A stretch of 64,000 bases of DNA from Pseudobacteroides cellulosolvens ATCC 35603 = DSM 2933 (GTDB taxonomy: Bacteria > Bacillota > Clostridia > Acetivibrionales > DSM-2933): NCBI RefSeq assembly GCF_001262605.1, contig NZ_LGTC01000001.1, positions 434,001 through 498,000 on the forward strand, in the 5' to 3' direction. The notes below the pieces were generated by a model. The model did no database searches. It had not been told where the DNA came from and worked only from the letters and a program-made list of their open reading frames with translations. Every line of letters begins with the position of its first letter. Within the stretch, counting starts at the first letter, position 1. Below are positions 18,565 through 27,898 of the stretch, one piece after another. The position numbers and the translations under genes were made by a program.

Positions 18565-20775
18565 ATGAGAATGAAAAAATCGATTATTTGGGTACTAGTA
18601 TGCAGCATAATAGCTTCGTATTTTGTTCAATCAAGCATCACTACAAGAGCTGCGACACCTGATGTTCCTTCCGTAGGAGTATATGAATCAGGGGTATATA
18701 GGAACCTGTTTAAAGAGATGGGAAAAACTGATGCTGAAATTCAAGCAAAATTGGATCAAGCATGGAGTTCGCTTTTTGAAGGAGACAGTAACCATACTAT
18801 TTATTATCCAGTAGGTAGTGATGAGGCATTTATTAAGGATGTCAATAATAATGATTGTCGTAGTGAAGGTCAATCATATGGAATGATGATATGTGTTCAA
18901 ATGGACAAGCAGACAGAGTTCAATAAACTTTGGAAGTTTGCCAAAAATCATATGTATCATAGTAGTGGACAATATAAAGGATTTTTCGGTTGGCAATGTA
19001 ATGTAACCTCTCCATATAATCTTAAAGATAATACCCCTGCTTCCGACGGAGAAGAATACTTTGCAACAGCTCTTTTATTTGCTGCAAGACGCTGGGGTAA
19101 TGGTACAGGAATTTTCAACTATGAAGCTGAAGCTCAAGCATTATTAGATGCCATGCTCCATCAAGCCGATGATGGACAAGGCTATAATATGTTTAATAAC
19201 AACTCAAATCAGGTAGTTTTTTGCCCAAGTGCCGGTAATTATGATTTTACTGATCCATCATACCATCTTCCCGGTTTCTATGAATTATGGTCTTTATGGG
19301 GACCTGAAAGGGACAGAGCAAAATGGAAAACAATTGCAGCAACAAGTAGAAGTTTTATGCAAAAGACAACCCATCCAACAACAGGCTTGGGACCTGATTA
19401 TGCAAATTTTGATGGTTCGCCAAAGAGTGTATCATGGGGTGGAAATCATCAAGATTTTATGTATGATGCTCATCGTATAGCGAATAATATTGCTTTTGAC
19501 TATGCATGGTGGGCAAAAGACTCTTGGGCAATAACTCATGCAAACAGGATACAAGATTTCTTTATGAAACAGGGTTTAACAACCTATACCAACACTTATA
19601 CCATAAGTGGTAAGCCGACAGGTAATGAACATCAAATGGCTCTTATAGCTATGAATGCAGTTGCAAGCTTAGCGGCTACAAAATCACAAGCATATGACTT
19701 TGTTAATGAATTGTGGAAATTGAATCCCCCAGGGGGCACAAAAAGGTACTATGATGGATGTTTATTATTCTTTGCCTTACTTCATTGCAGTGGTAACTTC
19801 AAGATTTGGGGTGGGCCAGAAGCACCGCAAAATACTCCAACCAATACTCCAACTCCTACAAAATATTCTCCAGTGCCTACTATATTGGGAGATATAAATA
19901 ATGATGGTGTTATAAATATGGCAGATGTTCTCCTTTTGGCGATTAAATTCAATTCAACAGCTGGTGATGGTAAATATTTAGCATCTTATGATTTGAATAA
20001 CGACAATACAATAAACATGGCTGATATTTTGGTAATTGCAATTAATTTTGGAGCCATTGTCCCTGTAGCTACAGCTACTCCAACAAAAGCTCCAACAAAA
20101 GCTCCAGCAACTCCAACCAGCACAAAGATTCCATATACTTCAACACCTACACCTGTTCCTTATACTAAAGTTGTAGCTTTGACATTTGATGATGGGCCAA
20201 GCAGTCAAACGACTCTAGTGCTTGATAAATTAAAAAAATATAACGCTAAAGCTACTTTTATGCTTATTGGAAGTAAAATTAGTTCTGCAGATGCAGTGAT
20301 GAAAAGAATTGTAAGTGAAGGTCATGAATGTGGAAACCATTCATGGAGTCACCAAAGCATGAATGGAATGGGAGCTTCATCCATAAGCCAGGAGATTAGT
20401 CAGACTAATTCTGCAATTAATAAGTATACAGGTTCGGATCCGAAATTTTTCCGTGCACCAAATCTTGCAGTTGGAGGGTCCATGGCTTCTACTATAAAAT
20501 TACCATTTGTAGTAGGGGTTATAGCACAGGATTGGAATGGAGGATCAGCAACAACAGCACAAGCAAGAGCAGATAAGGTAACAAGTGGTGTTAGAGACGG
20601 ATCTATTGTTTTAATGCATTGTACTCAACCAGGATTCCATCCCACACCTGAAGCCCTGGATATTATAATTCCAAAACTTCAATCACAGGGGTACAGTTTT
20701 GTTACTTTAAGTGAATTATTTAAAGCAAAAGGTAAAACACCTCAAGCAGGTGTGTCATATGACGGTGCTTGGTAA
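18565..20775 (+). CDS. Cellulosomal GH8 glycosidase - dockerin - CE4 deacetylase
   Basis: A 736-residue secreted bifunctional enzyme. The signal peptide covers ~1-30. The GH8 domain (~31-415) has the proton-donor motif SEGQSYGMM, the ASDGEEYFATALLFAARRWG helix and the base/Tyr motif FMYDAHR. A dockerin follows at ~442-498 with two INMAD calcium loops, then a Thr/Pro linker. A NodB-type CE4 domain (~536-715) has LTFDDGPS, metal ligands HSWSH and FFRAPN. GH8 members act on beta-1,4-glucan, xylan or chitosan. In C. thermocellum a GH11 xylanase carries a similar dockerin-NodB tail, so acetylated xylan is a likely target. AAAGGAGGA precedes ATG 18565. Confidence 0.9.
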   Translation: MRMKKSIIWVLVCSIIASYFVQSSITTRAATPDVPSVGVYESGVYRNLFKEMGKTDAEIQAKLDQAWSSLFEGDSNHTIYYPVGSDEAFIKDVNNNDCRSEGQSYGMMICVQMDKQTEFNKLWKFAKNHMYHSSGQYKGFFGWQCNVTSPYNLKDNTPASDGEEYFATALLFAARRWGNGTGIFNYEAEAQALLDAMLHQADDGQGYNMFNNNSNQVVFCPSAGNYDFTDPSYHLPGFYELWSLWGPERDRAKWKTIAATSRSFMQKTTHPTTGLGPDYANFDGSPKSVSWGGNHQDFMYDAHRIANNIAFDYAWWAKDSWAITHANRIQDFFMKQGLTTYTNTYTISGKPTGNEHQMALIAMNAVASLAATKSQAYDFVNELWKLNPPGGTKRYYDGCLLFFALLHCSGNFKIWGGPEAPQNTPTNTPTPTKYSPVPTILGDINNDGVINMADVLLLAIKFNSTAGDGKYLASYDLNNDNTINMADILVIAINFGAIVPVATATPTKAPTKAPATPTSTKIPYTSTPTPVPYTKVVALTFDDGPSSQTTLVLDKLKKYNAKATFMLIGSKISSADAVMKRIVSEGHECGNHSWSHQSMNGMGASSISQEISQTNSAINKYTGSDPKFFRAPNLAVGGSMASTIKLPFVVGVIAQDWNGGSATTAQARADKVTSGVRDGSIVLMHCTQPGFHPTPEALDIIIPKLQSQGYSFVTLSELFKAKGKTPQAGVSYDGAW

Positions 20776-21036
20776 TTCAAAATACATATAACTGCCAAGC
20801 AATAAAGGTCAACGGGTAGGTTTTAGGAGGCTTCAAAAATATTGATATTACTGTTTTCCTCTATAAAAATTGACCAAGGTAATTTTTCAAATCTCCTAAT
20901 TATTTAGGATGTATGCTCTCGGAAATTCCGAGAGCTTTATTTTTATTTAGTTATATGATTGTTGAGACTCAACTTTTTTGTTTCATCCACGCAAATTAGC
21001 AAAATTCGCAGGATCAATGATGTACAAGATGCTATT
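20776..21036. other. Intergenic region between GH8 gene and RNA-repair promoter
   Basis: It holds the GH8 terminator (separate entry). Otherwise it is AT-rich and I see no gene in it. Confidence 0.6.
20915..20942 (+). terminator. Intrinsic terminator
   Basis: GCTCTCGGAA (20915-20924) pairs with TTCCGAGAGC (20926-20935), followed by TTTATTTTTATTT. It ends the GH8-CE4 transcript. Confidence 0.85.
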
Positions 21037-21081
21037 TTGCAAACTTTTTGTCTTTAAATGACCTATATATTTTATTATACT
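21037..21081 (+). promoter_or_regulatory. Shared RNA-repair promoter element, copy 2
   Basis: TTGCAAACTTTTTGTCT at 21037-21053, 22 bases, then TATACT at 21076-21081, the same arrangement as at 12490. A leader of about 210 bases with a hairpin, a small ORF and an attenuator-like hairpin follow before the ligase gene. Confidence 0.6.
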
Positions 21082-21120
21082 TAAATTGTTCCTTAGCTAA
21101 GATTTCATATATGGTCTTGC

Positions 21121-21153
21121 GGTACCTTTTACAGATATAGTAAAAGGTATGCC
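21121..21153 (+). promoter_or_regulatory. Leader hairpin upstream of the small ORF
   Basis: TACCTTTTAC (21123-21132) pairs perfectly with GTAAAAGGTA (21140-21149) around a seven-base loop. It lies about 40 bases after the TATACT box and has no T-run, so it is probably a structured leader element. Confidence 0.45.
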
Positions 21154-21294
21154 TGAAGAAAACAAAAATTATTGAAGTTAATGGTTGACAATTGATTGGG
21201 TTATATAATAAAATTGAGCGACAAGTTTTTGGGTTAATGTCTCGAAATGATGATGTGTTTTTAAATTCAAATTTATAAGAGAGGAGATTTTTCA

Positions 21295-21423
21295 ATGTAT
21301 AAAACATGTTTGTATTCAATATTTGAAAGTATTTTATCGCATCTATCTATACGCATTGATGTCATGGAAACTAATATACATTGGCTTGATCCTCTATTAT
21401 TAAATTATCAATATGAAAATTGA
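21295..21423 (+). CDS. Small 42-residue ORF upstream of the RNA ligase gene
   Basis: An ATG frame with a strong GAGAGGAG ribosome site six bases or so upstream. The product (MYKTCLYSIFESILSHLSIR, then METNIHWLDPLLLNYQYEN) is mixed hydrophobic and has no recognisable family. It lies between the conserved promoter element and a terminator-like hairpin that precedes the ligase gene. It may be a leader peptide whose translation controls read-through, or a small component of the repair system. Confidence 0.45.
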   Translation: MYKTCLYSIFESILSHLSIRIDVMETNIHWLDPLLLNYQYEN

Positions 21424-21452
21424 TTTTCATTAAATAAATTTATGATTGATAG

Positions 21453-21493
21453 AGTGGTTAAGTCTTTAAGAGATTTAACCACTTTTTATTTTG
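21453..21493 (+). terminator. Attenuator-like hairpin before the RNA ligase gene
   Basis: AGTGGTTAA (21453-21461) pairs with TTAACCACT (21475-21483), followed by TTTTATTTT. It lies inside the operon leader, 25 bases before the ligase start, so it would act as an attenuator. Confidence 0.65.
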
Positions 21494-21507
21494 GTGAGGT
21501 GTTAAAA

Positions 21508-22752
21508 ATGCAAGATTATACTTGGAATCCGATATTTAACCTGGTTATAAAAATTAAAAACGATTACATAAATACATTCGGATCACTTGATACATATGAG
21601 TTTAATGAATGGATGGAAAGGCTTGATAAAAGGCAATACAATGATATATTCAGCCATCTTAAGGTTAAGCAGGTTAATAACAATATATTGATTAGATACG
21701 ATACGGAAGATATGGATAGGGATATGTGGAAGGATCCTGACAGTATTTTCAGGGAATGCAGGAGTATTGTAATAGATTTGGTTAATGAAGAACTGGTAAT
21801 TGTACCGTTTAAGAAATTCTTCAATCTTAATGAGGTTCAGGAAAACAGGATAGAAAATATTGAAAAAGAATTGACAAATGCCAAATCCATTGAGATTACC
21901 GATAAGCTCGATGGCTCAATGCAGTGTGCAAGGTATTATAAGGGTGAAGTATTTATTACAGGAAGTATGGCATTAGATAGGAAAAACTCATGGCGTTTAG
22001 AGGATGGGTTTAGTAAACTTTCTCAAAACCATTTGCAAATGATAACTCAAAATCCGGACTTTACATTTATTTTTGAATATATAAGCATCAGAGATTCACA
22101 TGTGGTTACATATAAGCCTCATCAGGAAGGGATGTACCTTATAGGTATACGGAATGTTTTTGACGGAAGGCAGCTTTCATATAAGGAAATAAAGGACTAT
22201 TCATGTAAATACGGAGTTCCAATGACTCAAATAGAAGGCTGCAGCTTTGAGAAAATAATGCAGGATGCCAAAAAATTAAAATCCGGTGAAAAGGAAGGTT
22301 GGGTAATTAATATTGACGGACACATGGTTAAGCTTAAGTGTGATGATTATGTAGACCTGCACCGCGTTTTGAACAGGTTTTCATCAGTTAATACAATAAT
22401 AAAGTGTATAGCCGATAATACATATGATGACCTAATAAGCAAAGTTCCTGATAACTATAGAGATAGAATAAATAAAATAGCCAAATACATATATGGATAT
22501 TTGAATTCCATGAATGAGAAAGTTGAGATGTATTATAAAAAAGCACCAATAGATGATAGGAAGGAATACATGATATGGGTAACCGTCAACTGTCCGGTAG
22601 AAATACAGGGGTACATGAGGCAGAAGTACCTTGGGGCTGAGTATCATGTTCTAAAAACCTGTTATCAAAAAAGCACAAAGTACAAAAAACTTCATGAGAT
22701 GGGTCTGGAAGAAGAATTATTCGCATTTTCAGATGAGTTGGAGGCGATATAA
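21508..22752 (+). CDS. T4 Rnl1-like RNA ligase
   Basis: A 414-residue ATP-dependent RNA ligase. Motif I is KLDGS with Lys133 as the predicted adenylylated residue; later motifs include FIFEYISIRDSHVV (motif III/IIIa region), EGWVI (motif IV) and MVKLKCDDY (motif V). The C-terminal ~100 residues are helical, as in Rnl1-type enzymes that seal broken tRNA anticodon loops. ATG 21508 has GGTGAGGTG upstream; the in-frame ATG at 21442 lies before the attenuator hairpin. The stop shares its last base with the next ATG (TAATG), so ligase and kinase-HD protein should be co-translated. Confidence 0.88.
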   Translation: MQDYTWNPIFNLVIKIKNDYINTFGSLDTYEFNEWMERLDKRQYNDIFSHLKVKQVNNNILIRYDTEDMDRDMWKDPDSIFRECRSIVIDLVNEELVIVPFKKFFNLNEVQENRIENIEKELTNAKSIEITDKLDGSMQCARYYKGEVFITGSMALDRKNSWRLEDGFSKLSQNHLQMITQNPDFTFIFEYISIRDSHVVTYKPHQEGMYLIGIRNVFDGRQLSYKEIKDYSCKYGVPMTQIEGCSFEKIMQDAKKLKSGEKEGWVINIDGHMVKLKCDDYVDLHRVLNRFSSVNTIIKCIADNTYDDLISKVPDNYRDRINKIAKYIYGYLNSMNEKVEMYYKKAPIDDRKEYMIWVTVNCPVEIQGYMRQKYLGAEYHVLKTCYQKSTKYKKLHEMGLEEELFAFSDELEAI

Positions 22753-23645
22753 TGAACCAATTTATAATGATAACAGGGCTTCCCGGCAGCGGTAAGTCTA
22801 CTATTGCAAAGGAGTTGGCGAAAGCACGCAATGCAGTGCTGCATTCATCAGATGATGTAAGGCAAGAACTGTTTGGTGATGCAAATAATCAGGAGATGAA
22901 TGACCTTGTTTTTAGGGAATTAAATACAAGGATTTTAAGTGACCTGAAGGATGGCAAAAGCGTTGTTTATGATGCAACAAATCTTAATTATAAAAAGAGA
23001 AAAGCATTTTTAGACCGGATGAAAATAGAATGCCGCAAAGAATGTGTACTGGTTGCAACACCTTATGAAATATGTTTGGAAAGGAATAACGGGAGAGAAA
23101 GAAAAGTGCCTGATGATGTAATAGAAAAAATGTATAGAAGCATCTTTATTCCACAGTATTACGAAGGCTGGGACCATATTGATATAGTATTTAATGACAC
23201 AGGTGTTTATAATCTTGATGAGTTTATAAAGGAACTTATATCCATTGAACAGCATAATCAACATCATACATTGACAATAGGCAAACACTGTGAAAAATGC
23301 ATGGAGAATATAAAGGAGCAAAGTACAGAAGAAAGCTTGGTTACGGCGGCATTACTTCATGACATAGGTAAAAAATTTACTAAAGCCTTTAGCGATCTAA
23401 AGGGTAATCCTACTTCTGAAGCACATTACTATGGTCATCAGCATGTTTCTGCATATTTGAGCTTGTTCTATTTAAGGCATTTGCCGATAGAAAAGGTATT
23501 GGAGATAACAAACTATATTCAATGGCATATGAGACCATTTGATCTGCATTCAGGTAAGTCAAAACTAAAAGCTACAAGGCTTCTGGGTAAAGATTTTTAT
23601 GATAATTTGCTGCTTTTGCATGAGGCTGATACCAAGGCAAAATGA
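22752..23645 (+). CDS. P-loop kinase fused to HD-domain phosphohydrolase (RNA end healing)
   Basis: A 297-residue two-domain protein. Residues ~1-155 form a polynucleotide-kinase-like P-loop domain with Walker A GLPGSGKST and VVYDATN. Residues ~160-297 form an HD phosphohydrolase with H203-D204 in LLHDIGKKF, preceded and followed by further histidines (HYYGHQHVS, IQWHMR). This layout resembles end-healing enzymes: the kinase would add a 5' phosphate and the HD domain could remove 2',3'-cyclic or 3' phosphate. It is coupled to the Rnl1-like ligase, giving a complete heal-and-seal pair separate from Pnkp/Hen1. Confidence 0.85.
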   Translation: MNQFIMITGLPGSGKSTIAKELAKARNAVLHSSDDVRQELFGDANNQEMNDLVFRELNTRILSDLKDGKSVVYDATNLNYKKRKAFLDRMKIECRKECVLVATPYEICLERNNGRERKVPDDVIEKMYRSIFIPQYYEGWDHIDIVFNDTGVYNLDEFIKELISIEQHNQHHTLTIGKHCEKCMENIKEQSTEESLVTAALLHDIGKKFTKAFSDLKGNPTSEAHYYGHQHVSAYLSLFYLRHLPIEKVLEITNYIQWHMRPFDLHSGKSKLKATRLLGKDFYDNLLLLHEADTKAK

Positions 23646-23679
23646 AGCTATAAAATATATATAATGAGGAGTTGAGAAA

Positions 23680-25152
23680 ATGATACTTACAATTACATAT
23701 AAACAATCTCCGGCAACGGATTTGGGATACCTTTTATATAAAAATCCATACAGGCCGCAGACCTTTGAGCTAAGCCACGGTAAAGCCCATGTGTTCTATC
23801 CTGAAGTGACAGATGAAAGGTGCACCATAGCACTGATCCTAGATATTGATCCCATTGACCTGGCTAGGGGGAAGAAGGGTTCGAGCGGTGAAGGCGGCTT
23901 GTTTGATTATGTAAATGACAGGCCATATGTGGCATCTTCATTTTTAAGCGTTGCCATATCAAGGGTTTTCGGTACTGCCATGGGTGGAAAGTGTAAGGAT
24001 AGACCTGAGCTTGCCCAAAAACCTTTGCCTTTGGAAGCCAAGATTGTAATGCTTCCGTTAAGGGGTGAGGAAGGGGTTTTTAAAAGGCTTTTTGAGCCTT
24101 TAGGTTATGAGGTTATATATGAGGGAATTGATCTTGATGAAAAATTTCCGGAGTGGGGAAAAAGCAGGTACTACAATCTGACTATTAAAGGAGAGGTCCG
24201 GATTCAAGAACTATTAAACCATATATATGTGCTGATACCGGTTCTTGATACCGATAAGCACTATTGGGTCGGTGATGATGAGATAGAAAAGCTTCTTCTT
24301 CATGGAGAGGGATGGCTTAATAAACATCCAGAAAAGGGATTTATTGCAGGTAGGTATCTTAAAAGAAAAAGAAGCCTTATAAATAAAGCTTTTGAGAGGC
24401 TTATGGAGGGAGTAATTGCAGCAGAAGATGATGGCGAGGGTTTGGATGATACCAGCTCAAATAATGATTTATTGGAAAATGAGTCCAAAAGTCAAATGTT
24501 GGAGAATCAATCCAAAGATGAGAGCATAGTTGATGATAAGCCTGAAAGGAAGCTCAATTTGAACCAGCAGAGGCTTGGTACCGTAATATCGGTTTTGAAA
24601 AGTGCAAATGCCAGGAGGGTTATAGATATTGGATGCGGAGAAGGCAAACTTCTGTCACTGCTTCTTAAGGATAGAAGCTTTGAAGAGATAGCTGGTGTGG
24701 ATGTTTCATACAGCGTACTTGAAAGAGCTATGGATAGACTGAAAATGGAAAGGCTGCCGCAGATGCAGAAAAACAGGATAAAACTCTTCCAGGGCTCGCT
24801 GACATACAGGGATAAAAGATTTCAAGGGTATGATGCTGCAACTGTAATTGAGGTTATAGAACACCTTGACATAGGAAGGCTGAAGGCTTTTGAAAAGGTG
24901 CTTTTCCAGTTTGCAAGGCCAAAGACAGTTATAGTGTCTACACCCAATAAGGAGTACAATTTAAACTATCAAAAACTCCCGGAAGGGGATTTGCGTCACA
25001 GGGATCATAGATTTGAATGGACACGCAGTGAGTTTTTGGAGTGGGCTGACGGAATTACAAATAGATATGGGTACAAAGTTAGGTTTATTGAGATAGGTGA
25101 GGTGGACGAAGCATACGGCAGTCCTACTCAAATGGGGGTGTTTACATTATGA
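23680..25152 (+). CDS. hen1: Hen1, 3'-terminal RNA ribose 2'-O-methyltransferase
   Basis: A 490-residue enzyme that methylates the 2'-OH at the 3' end of RNA cut by ribotoxins, so the repaired site resists re-cleavage. The N-terminal ~240 residues form the bacterial Hen1 domain that contacts Pnkp. An acidic linker (~240-290) is followed by the methyltransferase domain: motif I VIDIGCGEGKL, metal ligands in VIEVIEHLD, and a downstream RHRDHRFEW histidine pair. The ATG of pnkp overlaps its stop (ATGA), and the two proteins form a complex in C. thermocellum. Confidence 0.93.
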   Translation: MILTITYKQSPATDLGYLLYKNPYRPQTFELSHGKAHVFYPEVTDERCTIALILDIDPIDLARGKKGSSGEGGLFDYVNDRPYVASSFLSVAISRVFGTAMGGKCKDRPELAQKPLPLEAKIVMLPLRGEEGVFKRLFEPLGYEVIYEGIDLDEKFPEWGKSRYYNLTIKGEVRIQELLNHIYVLIPVLDTDKHYWVGDDEIEKLLLHGEGWLNKHPEKGFIAGRYLKRKRSLINKAFERLMEGVIAAEDDGEGLDDTSSNNDLLENESKSQMLENQSKDESIVDDKPERKLNLNQQRLGTVISVLKSANARRVIDIGCGEGKLLSLLLKDRSFEEIAGVDVSYSVLERAMDRLKMERLPQMQKNRIKLFQGSLTYRDKRFQGYDAATVIEVIEHLDIGRLKAFEKVLFQFARPKTVIVSTPNKEYNLNYQKLPEGDLRHRDHRFEWTRSEFLEWADGITNRYGYKVRFIEIGEVDEAYGSPTQMGVFTL

Positions 25153-27761
25153 AATTGACAGTACCTGAACTTAGTTTAATTGTATTGGTAGGTGCCTCTG
25201 GAAGTGGCAAGTCAACCTTTGCAGCAAAGCATTTTAAGGCTACTGAAGTGATATCATCGGATTTTTGCAGAGGTCTTGTATCGGATGATGAAAATGACCA
25301 GAGCGTTACAGATACTGCATTTGAAGTATTGCACCATATAGCTTCCCAAAGGCTTAAGCTTGGTAAGATGACGGTAGTAGATGCTACAAATGTACAGGGG
25401 TCTGCAAGAAAGCCCCTTGTGAAGCTGGCCAGAGACTACAACTGCCTTCCTGTAGCTATTGTATTTAACATGCCTGAAAAGGTGTGTCTTGATAGAGATA
25501 AGAACAGGGGTGACAGGCAGGTTGGCGAGCATGTCATAAGAAGGCACAGCATGCAACTTCGAAAGTCCATAAGAGGCCTTCAGAAGGAAGGATTCAGATA
25601 TGTTTATGTTTTAAACTCACCTGAAGAAGTGGAAGAAGTGGTATTTGAAAGGCAGCCCTTATGGAACAACTTAAAGCATGAACATGGACCTTTTGATATT
25701 GTAGGGGATATTCATGGCTGCTATGATGAACTTAAGCTGCTGCTGGAAAAACTGGGGTATACAAATGTTGATGCACACGAAAAAGGATTATTCAACAAAG
25801 ATTATGGTCTTATGCACCCTGATAACAGAAAGATCGTGTTTTTGGGCGACCTTGTTGACAGAGGGCCCCGGGTTGTTGATGTGCTCAAACTTGTTATGGG
25901 TGCGATAAAGTCGGGAAAAGCACTGTGTGTACCTGGAAACCACGATATCAAGTTATTAAAGAAGCTTAAGGGAGGAAATGTCCAAATAACACATGGATTG
26001 GATAAAACATTGGAACAGCTTCAAAAGGAACCTCCTGAATTTATAGAGGAAGTTAAGAAATTCATAGACGGTCTGGTTAGCCATTATGTACTTGATGATG
26101 GAAAGCTTGTTGCAGCCCATGCAGGAATGAAGGAGGAATTTCAAGGAAGGGGCTCGGGTAGAGTGCGGGAATTTGCACTATACGGAGAAACCACAGGAGA
26201 AACTGACGAATATGGTCTTCCTGTAAGGTATGACTGGGCATCGGATTACCGCGCAAAGGCTACTGTTGTATATGGTCATACTCCTCAAGTTGAAGCACAA
26301 ATGATCAATAACACTATAAATATTGATACTGGCTGTGTTTTCGGGGGAAAGCTTACAGCATTCAGGTACCCAGAAAGAGAATTGGTAGAGGTTAAAGCAT
26401 TAAATGCATATTATGAATGCCCCAAACCCTTTTTGAAAGAAGGCGAAGATGCTAAGGAATTTCAACCTGAGCGTGATGATGTACTGGATATAAATGATGT
26501 TCTCGGTAAAAAGATTATAGGAACAAGACTTTACGGCAACGTTACAATACAGGATGAAAATTCAATAGCTGCACTTGAGGTGATGAGCAGATTTGCAGCT
26601 GATCCCCATTGGCTGATCTATCTTCCTCCAACAATGTCACCTAGTGAAACAAGCAGTCAAGAAGGCATTTTGGAGCATCCTTATGAAAGCTTTGAATATT
26701 TTAAGACACGAGGAGTCGCAAAGGTTGTATGTGAACAAAAACATATGGGCTCCAGGGCGGTTTTTGTTGTATGCAAGGATAATGAGGCAGCAGTAAAACG
26801 GTTTGGAGTCACCGATGGTACAAGCGGAATTTGTTATACTCGTACCGGAAGGCACTTTTTTGAAGATATGGAACTTGAGTCATCACTTGTGGACAGGATA
26901 AGAAAGGCCCTTGATAAGTCTGGATTCTGGAATGATTTTGATACCGACTGGGTATGTCTTGATTGTGAATTGATGCCGTGGTCTGCAAAAGCACAAGCAC
27001 TGTTAAAAGATCAATACTCTGCTGTGGGTATTTCCGGAAGGGTAAGCCTTAATGAAGCGGTTAAACTCTTAGAAGAAGCTGTTATGAATAAAAATATATC
27101 CTTTGATGTTGATAAACAAACATCGGGACAAAATGCTGATCTTAATGTACTTTTAAACAGGTTCAAGGAAAGAAACGAATATCTTCACAGGTATGTTGAT
27201 GCTTACAGGGTATACTGCTGGAACGTAGAATCAATAAATGATTTGAGGCTTGCACCATTCCATATACTAGCCACTGAAGGAAAGGTACACTCTGATAAGG
27301 ACCATTTATGGCATATGGAAAATATAAAGAAATATTGTGCCAGCGAAGATAAGCTTATTATGGCTACAAACAATATAGTTGTTGATGTTACCGATAGTGA
27401 CAGCATAGCAATGGGAGCTAAATGGTGGGAAGATCTTACAGCTTCCGGTGGAGAGGGTATGGTGGTTAAGCCTTTTGAGTTTATTTCAAAAAACGGCAGG
27501 GAGCTTTTGCAGCCTGCTGTAAAATGCCGTGGGAAGGAATACTTGAGGATTATATACGGACCTGAGTATACCTTGAAAGAGAACATAGAAAGGCTTAAGA
27601 AAAGATCTCTTGGAAAAAAGCGTTCACTGGCATTAAGAGAGTTTGCACTAGGTATGGAGGCTTTGGAAAGGTTTGTAAAAAATGAACCTTTATACAGGGT
27701 ACATGAATGTGTATTTGGGGTTTTAGCACTTGAAAGTGAGCCTGTTGACCCAAGGTTGTAA
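25149..27761 (+). CDS. pnkp: Pnkp, polynucleotide kinase-phosphatase with ligase adenylation domain
   Basis: An 870-residue RNA repair enzyme, the same length as I recall for C. thermocellum Pnkp. The 5' kinase domain has GASGSGKST at 15-23. The calcineurin-like phosphatase has GDIHG with D187 and H189, GDLVDRGP and PGNHD. The adenylyltransferase domain has motif I EQKHMGSR with Lys531 and a later EGMVVKP. Pnkp heals both ends; its ligase domain needs Hen1 for sealing. It is the last gene of the ligase operon, overlapping hen1 by four bases. Confidence 0.95.
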   Translation: MKLTVPELSLIVLVGASGSGKSTFAAKHFKATEVISSDFCRGLVSDDENDQSVTDTAFEVLHHIASQRLKLGKMTVVDATNVQGSARKPLVKLARDYNCLPVAIVFNMPEKVCLDRDKNRGDRQVGEHVIRRHSMQLRKSIRGLQKEGFRYVYVLNSPEEVEEVVFERQPLWNNLKHEHGPFDIVGDIHGCYDELKLLLEKLGYTNVDAHEKGLFNKDYGLMHPDNRKIVFLGDLVDRGPRVVDVLKLVMGAIKSGKALCVPGNHDIKLLKKLKGGNVQITHGLDKTLEQLQKEPPEFIEEVKKFIDGLVSHYVLDDGKLVAAHAGMKEEFQGRGSGRVREFALYGETTGETDEYGLPVRYDWASDYRAKATVVYGHTPQVEAQMINNTINIDTGCVFGGKLTAFRYPERELVEVKALNAYYECPKPFLKEGEDAKEFQPERDDVLDINDVLGKKIIGTRLYGNVTIQDENSIAALEVMSRFAADPHWLIYLPPTMSPSETSSQEGILEHPYESFEYFKTRGVAKVVCEQKHMGSRAVFVVCKDNEAAVKRFGVTDGTSGICYTRTGRHFFEDMELESSLVDRIRKALDKSGFWNDFDTDWVCLDCELMPWSAKAQALLKDQYSAVGISGRVSLNEAVKLLEEAVMNKNISFDVDKQTSGQNADLNVLLNRFKERNEYLHRYVDAYRVYCWNVESINDLRLAPFHILATEGKVHSDKDHLWHMENIKKYCASEDKLIMATNNIVVDVTDSDSIAMGAKWWEDLTASGGEGMVVKPFEFISKNGRELLQPAVKCRGKEYLRIIYGPEYTLKENIERLKKRSLGKKRSLALREFALGMEALERFVKNEPLYRVHECVFGVLALESEPVDPRL

Positions 27762-27819
27762 ACTTAAATATTAATATTGGTTGGAATCCATTTTTTATTA
27801 AATTATTATTAATAATTTA

Positions 27820-27888
27820 GCCTCAATTGTCGATATGTTATATAACCCTTTGTTTTATGTAAAGTATAACATAAAAAATAATTGAGGC
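27820..27888 (+). promoter_or_regulatory. 5' leader hairpin that masks the ribosome site of the chemoreceptor gene
   Basis: GCCTCAATT (27820-27828) pairs with AATTGAGGC (27880-27888), and inside it TATGTTATA (27834) pairs with TATAACATA (27865). The 3' arm contains GAGG of the GAGGCGG ribosome site, 11 bases before ATG 27899. Folding would block translation. There is no T-run, so control would act at initiation. Confidence 0.6.
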
Positions 27889-27898
27889 GGTATTATTT

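Noticed and set aside
21032..21319. 95-codon minus-strand frame over the RNA-repair leader
   Set aside because: It has no ribosome site, is Lys/Phe/Tyr/Ile rich as expected from AT-rich DNA, and lies across the conserved promoter and hairpin.
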